Of a stretch of 64,000 nt of DNA, positions 44,211 through 53,501 are shown piece by piece. The first letter of the stretch is position 1. Every line of letters begins with the position of its first letter. This DNA is from Pseudomonas violetae (lineage in GTDB: Bacteria > Pseudomonadota > Gammaproteobacteria > Pseudomonadales > Pseudomonadaceae). Location: positions 62,001 to 126,000 of the forward strand of contig NZ_JAKNRW010000007.1 of NCBI RefSeq assembly GCF_023072615.1, read 5' to 3'. A model generated the notes under the pieces. It was not told where the DNA came from and searched no databases. It saw only the letters and a program-made list of their open reading frames with translations. Made by a program: the position numbers and the translations under genes.

Positions 44211-44223
44211 AATTAGACTAATT
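44211..44223. promoter_or_regulatory. Palindrome AATTAGACTAATT
   Basis: Perfect 6-bp arms around one base, A+T-rich in a GC-rich neighbourhood, 20 bp from the previous repeat. Possible operator. Confidence 0.35.
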
Positions 44224-44360
44224 ACGTCGTTCTGCGACCCCATGACGCATTGCGGTCGCGACAGGGAACGGGATGTTCTCAAAAAAGTGATGGATTGTTC
44301 CAGTTAAATATACAAAGTTGTACACGATTTGTGGCTTGCAGGTCTTTCATGGGTGATCCA

Positions 44361-44423
44361 ATCGCGAGCAGGCTCGCTCCCACAGGGCGCAATCAGTGTG
44401 GGAGTGAGCCTGCTCGCGATGAC
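44361..44423. repeat. REPIN
   Basis: TCGCGAGCAGGCTCGCTCCC and its inverted copy are separated by a short spacer, about 70 bp upstream of the ACT-domain gene. Confidence 0.85.
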
Positions 44424-44492
44424 GGCAGACGATTCAACACAGAATCTCCCCTTGCCTATACTTCTCTTTCTATAACAAAAGAGGGCTGCGAA

Positions 44493-45011
44493 ATGGACCA
44501 CCTCGTACTCACAGTTTTCGCTCCGGACAAACCTGGGCAGGTCGAGCGCATCGCCCAGTGCATTGCCGAGCACGGCGGTAACTGGCTGGAAAGTCGAATG
44601 TCGCGGATGGCCGGGCAGTTCGCCGGGATCCTGAGGGTGGGGGTGCCGGCCGAAGCCTATGACGAACTGGTCGATGCACTGCAAGCCTTGTCCGCCCACG
44701 GGATCCGTGTGCTCATTGCCGAAAGTGGCATTGAGCAGTCCTGCACCTGGAAGCCGATCGCCATGGAACTGGTGGGCAATGATCGCCCGGGGATAGTGCG
44801 CGACATCACTCGCCTGCTCAGTGAACAAGGAGTAAATCTCGAACGGCTGGTTACCGAAGTGCGTCCTGCACCCATGAGCAGCGAACCGCTGTTCCACGCC
44901 GAAGCGATTCTCGCAGTGCCGCTGACACTGTCACTGGATGTGTTGCAGTCGCGCCTGGAAACCCTGGCCGATGATTTGATGGTGGAACTGGTGCTACGCA
45001 GCGAGGCTTGA
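44493..45011 (+). CDS. GcvR-like ACT-domain regulator of glycine cleavage
   Basis: The product has 172 residues from the ATG at 44493 (GAGGG upstream). Two ACT domains are visible: MDHLVLTVFAPDKPGQVERIAQCIAEHGGNW (1-31) and MELVGNDRPGIVRDITRLLSEQGVNLERLVTEV (~92-124). It lacks a DNA-binding domain, as GcvR does; E. coli GcvR binds GcvA in response to glycine. No gcv gene is adjacent, so the target is inferred only from the family. Confidence 0.8.
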   Translation: MDHLVLTVFAPDKPGQVERIAQCIAEHGGNWLESRMSRMAGQFAGILRVGVPAEAYDELVDALQALSAHGIRVLIAESGIEQSCTWKPIAMELVGNDRPGIVRDITRLLSEQGVNLERLVTEVRPAPMSSEPLFHAEAILAVPLTLSLDVLQSRLETLADDLMVELVLRSEA

Positions 45012-45226
45012 AGGGGTTATCCAAGTTAAACGTGCACCTGCCTGTGGATAACCTGTAGAGACAGCTCGCCAGCCCAAGCGGGCTGGGCCTCTTCGGGTGT
45101 TGATCAAAAAACCAGCAGTTTCAATAACTTGCGCACAAACGCCGGGGATCACGCTGTGGATAACCTTGGGGCAGATGGTTGCAGGCCACGAAATTCGTGG
45201 CCTGCAGAGATTTGTATGTTTTTTGA
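45012..45226. repeat. Intergenic repeat region with two TGTGGATAA 9-mers and a long hairpin
   Basis: TGTGGATAAC occurs at 45043 and 45155, with GATCAA and GCAGGCC pieces like those in the repeats at 11.7-12.3 kb. GCAGGCCACGAA-ATT-CGTGGCCTGC (45180-45206) is a perfect hairpin near the 3' end of rarD and may end transcription. Confidence 0.6.
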
Positions 45227-46114
45227 TCAGCTTCGCCGACGCAGATTGATCACTGCATCAACGCTGTAAACCGCCAGTCCCGCCCAGATAAAGATGAAGG
45301 CCACCAAGGTGCTGGAGGACAAGTGCTCGCCAAATAACAGCACGGCCTGCAGCAAGACCAGGGTTGGCGCCAGATACTGGAGAAACCCCAGCGTCGTGTA
45401 GGGGAGGTGTCGCGCGGCGGCGTTGAAACACACCAGCGGAATCAGCGTCACCGGTCCGGCAGCCACGAGCCACCAGGCTTCGGAGGTGGTCCAGAATTCG
45501 GCTTGCGCACTGCTCGCCCCGGGGTTGAAGAGCAGCCATGCTATTGCGATCGGCACCAGCATCCAGGTTTCGACCACCAGGCCGGGTAGGGCCTTGACCG
45601 GAGCCTGCTTGCGGATTAACCCATAGAAGCCGAAGGTCAATGCCAGCACCAGTGACACCCAGGGCAGGCTGCCAACTTGCCATACCTGCTGTGCGACGCC
45701 GACCGCCGCCAGACCCACTGCCAGCCACTGCATCCGTCGCAGGCGTTCGCCGAGGATCAGCATGCCTAACAGCACGTTTACCAGCGGGTTGATGTAGTAC
45801 CCCAGGCTGGCTTCGAGCATGCGCCCATTGTTCACCGACCACACGTAGGTCAGCCAGTTAGCGGCGATCAGCGTACCGCTCAAGGCCAGGATCGCCAGCC
45901 GTTTAGGATTTTCACGCAATTCGCGCCACCAGCCTGGGTGCTTCCAGACCATCAGCAGCAAGGCGCCGAAAAGTGCCGACCAGAGCACGCGGTGAATGAT
46001 GATCTCCACGGCGGGGACGCTGGCGATGGCTTTGAAGTAGAGCGGGAAAAGTCCCCAGATGATGTAGGCACTCAGGCCCAGGATGTACCCGCGACGCGGG
46101 TTGGCGGCTTGCAT
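45227..46114 (-). CDS. rarD: RarD/EamA-family transporter
   Basis: This 295-residue protein with about ten membrane spans has the RarD opening (RRGYILGLSAYIIWGLFPLYFKAI), the duplicated EamA halves and the GYYINPLVNVLLGMLILGERL motif. E. coli RarD is annotated as a chloramphenicol-sensitivity protein of unknown substrate. AAGGA precedes the ATG. Single gene. Confidence 0.88.
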   Translation of the reverse strand: MQAANPRRGYILGLSAYIIWGLFPLYFKAIASVPAVEIIIHRVLWSALFGALLLMVWKHPGWWRELRENPKRLAILALSGTLIAANWLTYVWSVNNGRMLEASLGYYINPLVNVLLGMLILGERLRRMQWLAVGLAAVGVAQQVWQVGSLPWVSLVLALTFGFYGLIRKQAPVKALPGLVVETWMLVPIAIAWLLFNPGASSAQAEFWTTSEAWWLVAAGPVTLIPLVCFNAAARHLPYTTLGFLQYLAPTLVLLQAVLLFGEHLSSSTLVAFIFIWAGLAVYSVDAVINLRRRS

Positions 46115-46186
46115 GCAGAATCCTTGCTTAGGTAGCTAACAAAGAGGGGATTGTAGGGCGGTTGTATAGATGTGTCGTGTCAGAAA

Positions 46187-46258
46187 ACAAAAAGATCGCA
46201 GCCTTCGGCAGCTCAGGGTTGAACTGTAGGCGCTGCCGAAGGTTGCGATCTTTTGATC
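46187..46258. repeat. Inverted pair of GATCGCAGCCTTCGGCAGC repeats
   Basis: AAAAAGATCGCAGCCTTCGG and its inverted mate (CCGAAGGTTGCGATCTTTT) enclose a short spacer. The structure lies between rarD and srkA and could terminate srkA. It belongs to a second repeat family, also present at 61.6 kb. Confidence 0.8.
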
Positions 46259-47233
46259 TCAAAAAAGCTTCAGCGGTTCTTCGTTAAGCGCTGACAGTTG
46301 TTCACGCAGCGCCAGCACCTGATCGCCCCAATATCGTTCAGTGCCGAACCACGGAAAGCTGTGGGGGAACGCCGGGTCATCCCAGCGCCGGGCCAGCCAG
46401 GCGCTGTAGTGCATCAGGCGCAACGCACGCAGCGGTTCGATCAGCGCCAGCTCCCGCGGGTCGAAGTCGTGGAACTCGTTGTAGCCGTCCATCAGCTCCG
46501 ACAACTGGCCGAGGCATTCCTGGCGATCGCCGGCGAGCATCATCCAGATGTCCTGTACAGCGGGGCCCATCCGGCAATCATCGAGGTCGACGATGTGAAA
46601 CATTTCGTCTCGACACATCATGTTGCCGGGGTGGCAATCGCCGTGCATGCGGATGTTCTGGTGTGGAGTGGCCTTGTAGACCTCTTCAACGCGCTTGAGC
46701 AGGTCGCGGGCGACTGACTCGTAGGCGGGGAGCAGGCTTTTAGGAATGAAGTTGCCTTCAAGCAACGTCGTCAGCGAGGCATGGCCGAAGTTCTGCACGC
46801 CCAGTGCTTCGCGATGTTCGAAAGGTTTGGTCGCGCCCACGGCGTGCAGACGCCCAAGCAATTGGCCCAGGCGATACAACTGGTCGAGATTGCCCGGCTC
46901 CGGCGCGCGGCCACCACGGCGCGGGAACAGAGTGAAACGAAAACCGTTGTGCTCGTGCAGGCTGGCACCGTTGTGAATCATTGGCGCAACCACAGGCACA
47001 TCGCATTCGGCGAGTTCGAAGGTGAACTGGTGTTCTTCAAGGATCGCTTCGTTGGTCCAGCGCTGTGGACGATAGAACTTGGCGATCAGCGGTTCACTGT
47101 CTTCGATGCCAACTTGATAGACACGGTTCTCGTAGCTGTTGAGGGCCAGGATGCGGGCGTCGCTGAGAAAACCGATGCTTTCGACGGCATCGAGCACAAG
47201 ATCTGGGGTGAGGGTTGCAAACGGGTGGGCCAT
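46259..47233 (-). CDS. srkA: Stress response Ser/Thr kinase SrkA (RdoA/YihE)
   Basis: The product has 324 residues from the ATG at 47233 (CAGGAG six bases upstream). It has an aminoglycoside-phosphotransferase-like kinase fold with YENRVYQVGIED as the ATP-loop region, the catalytic MHGDCHPGNMM (~193-203) and metal-binding IVDLDDCRMGPA (~212). E. coli SrkA protects against Cpx-related and other stresses and opposes MazEF-type death. Unlike in E. coli, no dsbA follows. Confidence 0.88.
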   Translation of the reverse strand: MAHPFATLTPDLVLDAVESIGFLSDARILALNSYENRVYQVGIEDSEPLIAKFYRPQRWTNEAILEEHQFTFELAECDVPVVAPMIHNGASLHEHNGFRFTLFPRRGGRAPEPGNLDQLYRLGQLLGRLHAVGATKPFEHREALGVQNFGHASLTTLLEGNFIPKSLLPAYESVARDLLKRVEEVYKATPHQNIRMHGDCHPGNMMCRDEMFHIVDLDDCRMGPAVQDIWMMLAGDRQECLGQLSELMDGYNEFHDFDPRELALIEPLRALRLMHYSAWLARRWDDPAFPHSFPWFGTERYWGDQVLALREQLSALNEEPLKLF

Positions 47234-47337
47234 GCTGACTCCTGCGCGCAGCAGGCTGCCGCGTCCGGCCAAGCATGGTAGCGCAGACGGGGCTTGTTTA
47301 GGGGGCGGGGTTCAGATGTGTGTTGTCTGGGCGGACG

Positions 47338-47424
47338 CCTTCGCGGGCAAGACCGCTCCCACAGGGTTGGTGCCGACTCTAAAATGGCACATAGACCTGT
47401 GGGAGCGAGCTTGCCCGCGAAGAG
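47338..47424. repeat. REPIN
   Basis: TCGCGGGCAAGACCGCTCCC and GTGGGAGCGAGCTTGCCCGC form an inverted pair between srkA and the phoX stop. Confidence 0.85.
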
Positions 47425-47430
47425 GGCCGA

Positions 47431-49332
47431 TCAGGCGCCGACTATCCCGCCATCTTCACGGCTGATAGCCATCACCGAGGACCGTGGCTTGCCGTTCGGC
47501 AGATGCTCGGGAAAGGTCGACCCACCGTTCTCCCCCGGATGCTGGATCCCGACAAACAGGGTTTTGTGGTCCGGCGAGAAACTGATCCCGGTGACTTCAC
47601 AGCCGACCGGGCCAACCATGAACCGGCGGATTTCGCCTGTCACCGGGTCGGCGCAGAGCATCTGGTTGTTGCCCATGCCCGCGAAGTCGCCGGCATTGCT
47701 GGAGTCGCCGTCGGTGAGAATCCACAACCTGCCTTCGTCGTCGAATCCCAGGCCGTCCGGGCTGTTGAACATGTTCTGCGGCGTGATGTTCGACGAGCCA
47801 CCCTTTGGCGTACCGGCATGAACGCCCGGGTTGCCGGCAACGACGAACAGGTCCCAGGCAAAACTGTTGGCGCCGTGATCATCGCGATCGGTGCGCCAGC
47901 GCAGGATCTGCCCGTAGACATTCTTCTCCCGCGGGTTAGGCCCGCCCACCGGCTGGCCCTCTTCGCCACGCTTGGCATTGTTGGTCAGGGTGCAGTAGAC
48001 CTGGCCGTCCTTGGGGCTGACGACGATCCATTCCGGGCGGTCCATGCGGGTGGCATGGACCACGCTGGCAGCCAGGCGCGCATGGATCAGCACTTGCGCC
48101 TGGTCGGCAAAACCGCTGCTGGCATCGATCCCGTTCTTGCCGTGGGTCAACTCGATCCATTCGCCATGACCTTTGGGGTGATCGGCATTGCTGTCACCGG
48201 CGTCGAAGCGCGCGACATACAAGGTGCCGTGATCCAGCAGGTCGCGGTTGGCCTTGGGATTTGCATGATTGATCTTGTCGCGGCTGACGAATTTGTAGAT
48301 GAACTCACCGCGCTCATCGTCGCCCATGTACACCACGGCATGGCCGCCCGCAGTTTCTGCCAGCGCGGCGTTTTCATGCTTGAAGCGGCCCAGGGCTGTG
48401 CGCTTTTTCGGAGTCGACTGCGGATCGAACGGGTCGATCTCCACCACCCAGCCGTGGCGGTTGAGCTCGTTGGGATTCTTCGCCATGTCGAAGCGTGGGT
48501 CGTGGGGATGCCAATTGATTTCCTTGCTGGTAGCGACCACGCCATAGCGTTTTTGCGCGGCATCGAACGGCTGCCCGGCGTCGCTACTGCCAAAGCAGTC
48601 GGTGAAGTTTTCTTCGCACGTCAGGTAAGTGCCCCACGGTGTCTTGCCGTTGGCGCAGTTCTGGAAAGTACCGAGAACCTGTTTGCCCTGTGGGTCTGCG
48701 CTGGTTTTAACCAGTGCGTGGCCGGCTGCGGGACCGCTCAGGTTGATGGGCGCGTTGCCATGGATGCGCCGGTTGTAGCGCGAGCCTTGCACGAAGTGCC
48801 ATTGGCCGCCCTTGCGCTGTACTTCAATCACAGACACGCCTTCACAGGCCAGGGCCTTGTGCACGTCGGCGGCCGATTGCGGCATGCCGCCGTGCGGGTA
48901 GAGATAGCGATAGTTAGTGTATTCGTTGTTGATCGCCATCAGCGCGCGGTCTTTTTCGCCCGGAAACTCGAATAGGCTCATGCCGTCGTTGTTATCGCCG
49001 AACTGCATTTCCTGTTGCTCTGCGGTGCCGTTGCCGCTTGGATCGAAGGCCGGACCGTCCTTGTGCAGCGGCTGCCCCCAACTGATCAGTACCGAGGACC
49101 GGTAGCCCGGCGGCAGGCTGATGGCATCGTTGGTCGCGGCGGGGATGCTGTCGAAACCCAGCAGCTTGCTGGTCCCGGCGCTGACACTGGCGGCCAGTAC
49201 GCTGCGGCTCAGCAGGCTACCGCCCATGAACATGGCCGCGCCGCAGAGGGCGCCAGCGCTGATAAAGCCGCGGCGGCTGAGGCCGACCATTTTTTCGAGG
49301 TCGGTGGACTGGTTTTCTTCTAATAGGCTCAC
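47431..49332 (-). CDS. phoX: PhoX-family Tat-exported phosphatase
   Basis: The product has 633 residues from the GTG at 49332 (GGGAG six bases before); the frame is open to 49458. A Tat signal, SRRGFISAGALCGAAMFMGG, lies at ~17-36. The DUF839/PhoX beta-propeller body includes GTYLTCEENFTDCFG, EINWHPHDPRFDMAKNPNELNR and DGLGFDDEGRLWILTDGD. PhoX enzymes are calcium-dependent monomeric alkaline phosphatases folded in the cytoplasm and exported by Tat, and usually belong to the phosphate-starvation regulon. A Pho box is not obvious in the 58 bp before it, and modE lies directly upstream in the same direction. Confidence 0.88.
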   Translation of the reverse strand: MSLLEENQSTDLEKMVGLSRRGFISAGALCGAAMFMGGSLLSRSVLAASVSAGTSKLLGFDSIPAATNDAISLPPGYRSSVLISWGQPLHKDGPAFDPSGNGTAEQQEMQFGDNNDGMSLFEFPGEKDRALMAINNEYTNYRYLYPHGGMPQSAADVHKALACEGVSVIEVQRKGGQWHFVQGSRYNRRIHGNAPINLSGPAAGHALVKTSADPQGKQVLGTFQNCANGKTPWGTYLTCEENFTDCFGSSDAGQPFDAAQKRYGVVATSKEINWHPHDPRFDMAKNPNELNRHGWVVEIDPFDPQSTPKKRTALGRFKHENAALAETAGGHAVVYMGDDERGEFIYKFVSRDKINHANPKANRDLLDHGTLYVARFDAGDSNADHPKGHGEWIELTHGKNGIDASSGFADQAQVLIHARLAASVVHATRMDRPEWIVVSPKDGQVYCTLTNNAKRGEEGQPVGGPNPREKNVYGQILRWRTDRDDHGANSFAWDLFVVAGNPGVHAGTPKGGSSNITPQNMFNSPDGLGFDDEGRLWILTDGDSSNAGDFAGMGNNQMLCADPVTGEIRRFMVGPVGCEVTGISFSPDHKTLFVGIQHPGENGGSTFPEHLPNGKPRSSVMAISREDGGIVGA

Positions 49333-49390
49333 ATCAGGCTCCCTGCAGGATTTTGCAGCCACCTTAAAGAGCATTAATGACGCTAATGTT

Positions 49391-50155
49391 TCAGAGCGGT
49401 GTACCCAGCAGAACATTGGAGGGTGCGAATTGCACTTGCACCGGCTTGCCAACGCCAAGGCCTTGTGGTCTCAGGTGTCGCGGCTCGGCTAGCGCGCAGA
49501 GGGTCTGCCCATTGGGCAGGCTGATGCGCACCTCACTGGGGCCATCCTCGGCGTCGAGTATTTCTTCGATCCTGCCCTCCAGGCAGTTGGTGCCCGGTAT
49601 CGACTGTTGATCCATCCCCAGCAATTCGAGCCAGCCGGCCTTGATCAACGCCACTACTTCGGTGCCGGTCTGCAGTTCCAGGCGCAGGGTGCTGTCGTGA
49701 GTTATCTGCGTGTCGATGACCAGGCCTGCGGCCATTTCCAGGCGGATCCGATCATTACGCCCCTGGGCCTCTATCGCGATGACTTTTCCGTGCAACTGAT
49801 TGCGCGCGCTGGTCCTGAGCATCAGGCGACCGAGCAGGTCCAGGTCGCTGGCTTCTTCAGCCGTCTCCAGTACCTGAGCCTGCAGGATCTGGAGCTTCTG
49901 ATACAGGCGCAACACGCGCTCACCTTCGCTGGAAAGCCTGGCGCCGCCACCGCCCTTACCGCCGACACTGCGTTCCACCAAGGGTCTTTGCGCCAGGTTG
50001 TTCAGCTCATCAATGGCGTCCCAGGCAGCCTTGTAACTCAGCCCGGCGCTCTTCGCGGCGCGGGTGATTGAGCCCTGCTCGGCAATGTGTTGCAGCAGGG
50101 CGATGCGCTGGGGGCGCCGGACAATGTGCTGGGATAACAACGTTGGCAAAGACAT
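49391..50155 (-). CDS. modE: Molybdate-responsive regulator ModE
   Basis: The product has 254 residues: an N-terminal LysR-like winged helix (RIALLQHIAEQGSITRAAKSAGLSYKAAWDAIDELN, residues 17-51) with the GGKGGGGARLSSEG wing, then two mop/TOBE molybdate-binding repeats (ARNQLHGKVIAIEA at ~116 and GTNCLEGRIEEILD at ~187). Full length. It represses modABC when molybdate is plentiful, but no mod transport gene is present here; the next gene in its direction is phoX. No clear ribosome-binding site. Confidence 0.9.
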   Translation of the reverse strand: MSLPTLLSQHIVRRPQRIALLQHIAEQGSITRAAKSAGLSYKAAWDAIDELNNLAQRPLVERSVGGKGGGGARLSSEGERVLRLYQKLQILQAQVLETAEEASDLDLLGRLMLRTSARNQLHGKVIAIEAQGRNDRIRLEMAAGLVIDTQITHDSTLRLELQTGTEVVALIKAGWLELLGMDQQSIPGTNCLEGRIEEILDAEDGPSEVRISLPNGQTLCALAEPRHLRPQGLGVGKPVQVQFAPSNVLLGTPL

Positions 50156-50236
50156 GGCAGGGTGCTTTGGCTGTGGCGATGAGCAGGACGTTGGCGGCTT
50201 GGCGCGTGCTAGTCAAGCCAGGGTATTCTCGATTCT

Positions 50237-50262
50237 TGTAGGCGCGAGCTTGCTCTTACAAG
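50237..50262. repeat. Degenerate REP element
   Basis: TTGTAGGCGCGAGCTTGCTC lies at the 3' end of comF; there is no mate. Confidence 0.5.
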
Positions 50263-51008
50263 GTTTTGGGCGTGTTATCACCGGGTTTTGGTGTGCGCGC
50301 CAGACAATAGACATCGATCCTTGCAGCGCCGGCGGCCATCAACAAACGCGCTAACGCCTGGGCGGTAGCGCCGGTCGTCAGCACGTCGTCGACCAGTGCC
50401 AGGTGACGCCCCTTGATCGATGCATTGGGCGTCAGGTCGAAAGCGTCATGCAGGTTCTTTTTCCGGGCATCAGCCTTAAGGTCCTGCTGCGCACGGGTGT
50501 CCTGAATCCGCCGGACCAACTTCTCGTCACACGGAATTTCAAGCATTTGAGCAAGCCAGCGAGCCAGCATCGCCGCCTGGTTGAAGCCCCGTTGGCGCAA
50601 ACGGCGGGTGGCCATGGGGACCGGCACCAGGGCGTCGGGCCGCGGCATGTGTTCGTCGAAGCGATGCTGCAGGAATTGCGCGAGAAGTTCGCCGAGCAGG
50701 CGGCCATATGGCCACTTCGCGCTGTGTTTGAAGCGTGTGATCAGGCTGTCGATCGGAAAACCGTAGAGCCAGGGCACGGCGACCTGTTCGAACGCCGGCG
50801 GTTGCTTCAGGCACTGCCCGCAGGTCATGCCTGGCGCGGACAGGGGCAGTGCACAGGTCTGGCACTGATCGCCCAGCCATGGGAGGTCGGTTTCGCAGGC
50901 CATGCAGATCGGCGCTGGCTCTTCGACTTCTTCCTGACACAGCAAGCAGGGCTGTTTGTTTTTTAACCAGATGTAAACCGTTCCATCGTAACGTGGTTGA
51001 CAGTGCAT
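50256..51008 (-). CDS. comF: ComF-family phosphoribosyltransferase-like protein
   Basis: The product has 250 residues. N-terminal Cys pairs (CLLC, CMAC, CQTC, CGQC within residues 21-66) form a double zinc ribbon, followed by a type I phosphoribosyltransferase fold with the PRPP loop LALVDDVLTTGATAQA (~204-219). ComF proteins assist DNA uptake in competent bacteria; in pseudomonads the role is less clear. AAGGA precedes the ATG. Divergent from bioB across 89 bp. Confidence 0.88.
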   Translation of the reverse strand: MHCQPRYDGTVYIWLKNKQPCLLCQEEVEEPAPICMACETDLPWLGDQCQTCALPLSAPGMTCGQCLKQPPAFEQVAVPWLYGFPIDSLITRFKHSAKWPYGRLLGELLAQFLQHRFDEHMPRPDALVPVPMATRRLRQRGFNQAAMLARWLAQMLEIPCDEKLVRRIQDTRAQQDLKADARKKNLHDAFDLTPNASIKGRHLALVDDVLTTGATAQALARLLMAAGAARIDVYCLARTPKPGDNTPKTL

Positions 51009-51049
51009 CGATCTTCCTTAAATATGCCGAACATCCGTGTCGCGCCTGT

Positions 51050-51064
51050 GGTTATTCCATAACC
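51050..51064. promoter_or_regulatory. Palindrome GGTTATTCCATAACC between comF and bioB
   Basis: Perfect 6-bp arms with a 3-bp centre, widened by GCGCC/GGCGC on the outside, 33 bp before the bioB ATG. A plausible bio operator; it does not look like the E. coli BirA site. Confidence 0.4.
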
Positions 51065-51097
51065 GGCGCCTGCCAAGCATAAAACAAGGAAACGCCC

Positions 51098-52153
51098 ATG
51101 AGCGCCAGCACCACTGCAAACCTGCGTCATGATTGGTCTTTGGCCGAAGTCAGAGCACTCTTCGTGCAGCCATTCAATGACCTGCTGTTCCAGGCGCAGA
51201 CGGTGCACCGCGCGCATTTCGACGCCAATCGCGTCCAGGTTTCCACCTTGCTATCGATCAAGACGGGCGCCTGCCCGGAAGATTGCAAATATTGTCCGCA
51301 GTCGGGTCACTACAACACCGGGCTGGAAAAAGAAAAGCTGATGGAAGTGCAGAAGGTCCTCGAAGAGGCCGCTCGCGCCAAGGCCATCGGGTCGACGAGG
51401 TTCTGCATGGGCGCGGCCTGGAAGCATCCTTCGGCCAAGGACATGCCCTATGTGCTGGAGATGGTCAAAGGTGTGAAAGCCATGGGCCTGGAAACCTGCA
51501 TGACCCTCGGTCGCCTCGATCAGGACCAGACCCAGGCGCTGGCCCAGGCTGGCCTGGACTATTACAACCACAACCTCGACACGTCGCCGGAGTTCTACGC
51601 CAGCATCATCACCACCCGCACCTACGGCGAGCGCCTGCAAACCCTGGCCTATGTGCGTGATTCTGGGATGAAGATCTGTTCCGGCGGAATCCTGGGTATG
51701 GGCGAGTCCCTCGATGACCGCGCCAACCTGCTGATCCAACTGGCCAACCTGCCGGAGCATCCGGAGTCAGTGCCGATCAACATGCTGGTGAAAGTCGCCG
51801 GCACACCACTGGAAAATGCCGAAGACATCGATCCGTTCGACTTCATCCGCATGCTGGCGGTTGCGCGCATTCTCATGCCGCAGTCCCACGTGCGCCTGTC
51901 CGCTGGTCGTGAGGCGATGAACGAGCAGATGCAGGCCCTGGCATTTTTCGCCGGCGCCAACTCGATTTTCTATGGCGACAAACTGCTGACCACCGCCAAC
52001 CCGCAGGCTGACAAGGACATGCAGCTGTTCTCGCGCCTGGGAATCCTGCCGGAAGCGCGTGAAGAGCATGCAGACGAGGTACACCAGGCGGCGATCGAAC
52101 AGGCGTTGGTGGAGCAGAAGAGCAGCGAGCAGTTCTACAACGCGGCTGTTTGA
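51098..52153 (+). CDS. bioB: Biotin synthase
   Basis: This 351-residue radical SAM enzyme inserts sulfur into dethiobiotin. The radical SAM cysteines are C59xxxC63xxC66 ([15 protein letters not shown]). The Arg and Cys ligands of the auxiliary 2Fe-2S cluster lie in [18 protein letters not shown] and [20 protein letters not shown] precedes the ATG. First gene of bioB-F-H-C-D; a REPIN separates it from bioF. Confidence 0.96.
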   Translation: MSASTTANLRHDWSLAEVRALFVQPFNDLLFQAQTVHRAHFDANRVQVSTLLSIKTGACPEDCKYCPQSGHYNTGLEKEKLMEVQKVLEEAARAKAIGSTRFCMGAAWKHPSAKDMPYVLEMVKGVKAMGLETCMTLGRLDQDQTQALAQAGLDYYNHNLDTSPEFYASIITTRTYGERLQTLAYVRDSGMKICSGGILGMGESLDDRANLLIQLANLPEHPESVPINMLVKVAGTPLENAEDIDPFDFIRMLAVARILMPQSHVRLSAGREAMNEQMQALAFFAGANSIFYGDKLLTTANPQADKDMQLFSRLGILPEAREEHADEVHQAAIEQALVEQKSSEQFYNAAV

Positions 52154-52183
52154 AGATCCCGCTGCCGCTGACTGGAATACAAA

Positions 52184-52278
52184 CCCTGTGGGAGTGAGCC
52201 TGCTCGCGATACGTTAGACCAGTCGACATCGATATTGAGTGTTCTGGCCTCATCGCGAGCAGGCTCGCTCCCACAGGG
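52184..52278. repeat. REPIN between bioB and bioF
   Basis: GTGGGAGTGAGCCTGCTCGC and its inverted copy are about 45 bp apart, within the presumed biotin operon. Confidence 0.85.
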
Positions 52279-52322
52279 AGTGTGCTCACATTGTTTTTTG
52301 TGATTTAACCTCCGAGGCCTGC

Positions 52323-53501
52323 ATGTCTTTTGATCTCTCCGCACGCCTTGCTGCCCGTCGTGCCGAAAACCTCTATCGCCAGCGCCCGCTGCTCGAAAGC
52401 CCCCAAGGCCCGCAAGTGGTGGTAGACGGCCAGCCGTTGCTCGCCTTCTGCAATAACGACTACCTTGGCCTGGCTAATCACCCGCAAGTGATCGAAGCCT
52501 GGCGCGCTGGCGCTTCGAAGTGGGGCGTGGGTGGCGGGGCTTCACATCTGGTGATCGGTCATAGCGGGCCACACCACGCATTGGAAGAAGCCTTGGCTGA
52601 CCTGACCGGTCGCCCCCGCGCCTTGTTGTTCACTACGGGTTACATGGCCAATCTCGGCGCGGTGACCGCGTTGGTGGGGCAGGGCGATACAGTTCTCCAG
52701 GATCGGCTCAATCACGCGTCATTATTGGACGCCGGCCTGCTGTCTGGCGCGCGCTTTAATCGTTACCTGCATAACGACGCGACAAGCCTGGCCAAGCGAC
52801 TCGAAAAAGCCACTGGCAATACCCTGGTGGTCACCGACGGTGTGTTCAGCATGGACGGCGATATCGCCGACCTGCCCGCCCTGGCTCGTGAGACCCGGGC
52901 CAAAGGCGCGTGGTTGATGGTCGACGATGCCCACGGTTTTGGGCCGCTGGGTGCAAACGGCGGAGGGGTAGTCGAGCATTTTGGTCTGAGCCAGGACGAT
53001 GTTCCGGTGCTGGTGGGCACGCTGGGCAAGGCCTTCGGCACGGCGGGAGCCTTTGTCGCCGGCAGCGAAGAGCTGATCGAAAGCCTGATCCAGTTTGCGC
53101 GCCCTTATATCTACACCACTAGTCAGCCGCCAGCCCTGGCGTGCGCAACCCTGAAAAGCCTCGAATTGTTGCGCCGCGAGCACTGGCGGCGTGAACACCT
53201 GAAGACGTTGATCGGCCAGTTCCGCCACGGTGCGCAGCAGATCGGCCTGGAGTTGATGGACAGCTTCACGCCGATCCAGCCGATCATGATCGGCGATGCC
53301 GGTCGCGCGGTTCGCCTGTCGCAAATGCTGCGCGAGCGCGGCCTGATGGTGACCGCAATCCGCCCGCCCACTGTGCCTGCCGCAAGCGCCCGGTTGCGGG
53401 TGACCTTGACCGCTGCGCACAGCGAAGCGCAGGTGCAGCTATTGTTAAACGCACTGGCAGATTGTTTTCAACAATTGGGAGCTGAGCCAAGCCATGCGTA
53501 A
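52323..53501 (+). CDS. bioF: 8-amino-7-oxononanoate synthase
   Basis: The product has 392 residues from the ATG at 52323 (GAGG six bases upstream; the frame is open from 52239). It is an alpha-oxoamine synthase using pimeloyl-ACP and alanine. The PLP lysine is Lys236 in [12 protein letters not shown]; His in [10 protein letters not shown] and DDAHGFG are the cofactor contacts. Its last codons overlap bioH. Confidence 0.95.
   Translation: MSFDLSARLAARRAENLYRQRPLLESPQGPQVVVDGQPLLAFCNNDYLGLANHPQVIEAWRAGASKWGVGGGASHLVIGHSGPHHALEEALADLTGRPRALLFTTGYMANLGAVTALVGQGDTVLQDRLNHASLLDAGLLSGARFNRYLHNDATSLAKRLEKATGNTLVVTDGVFSMDGDIADLPALARETRAKGAWLMVDDAHGFGPLGANGGGVVEHFGLSQDDVPVLVGTLGKAFGTAGAFVAGSEELIESLIQFARPYIYTTSQPPALACATLKSLELLRREHWRREHLKTLIGQFRHGAQQIGLELMDSFTPIQPIMIGDAGRAVRLSQMLRERGLMVTAIRPPTVPAASARLRVTLTAAHSEAQVQLLLNALADCFQQLGAEPSHA

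Larger units (their letters stand above)
43962..44492. promoter_or_regulatory. glcB / ACT-protein divergent gap (531 bp)
   Basis: The gap holds two palindromes (44164-44191 and 44211-44223), a REPIN (44361-44423) and presumed promoters for glcB (leftward) and the ACT-domain gene (rightward). No gene is credible here. Confidence 0.5.
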
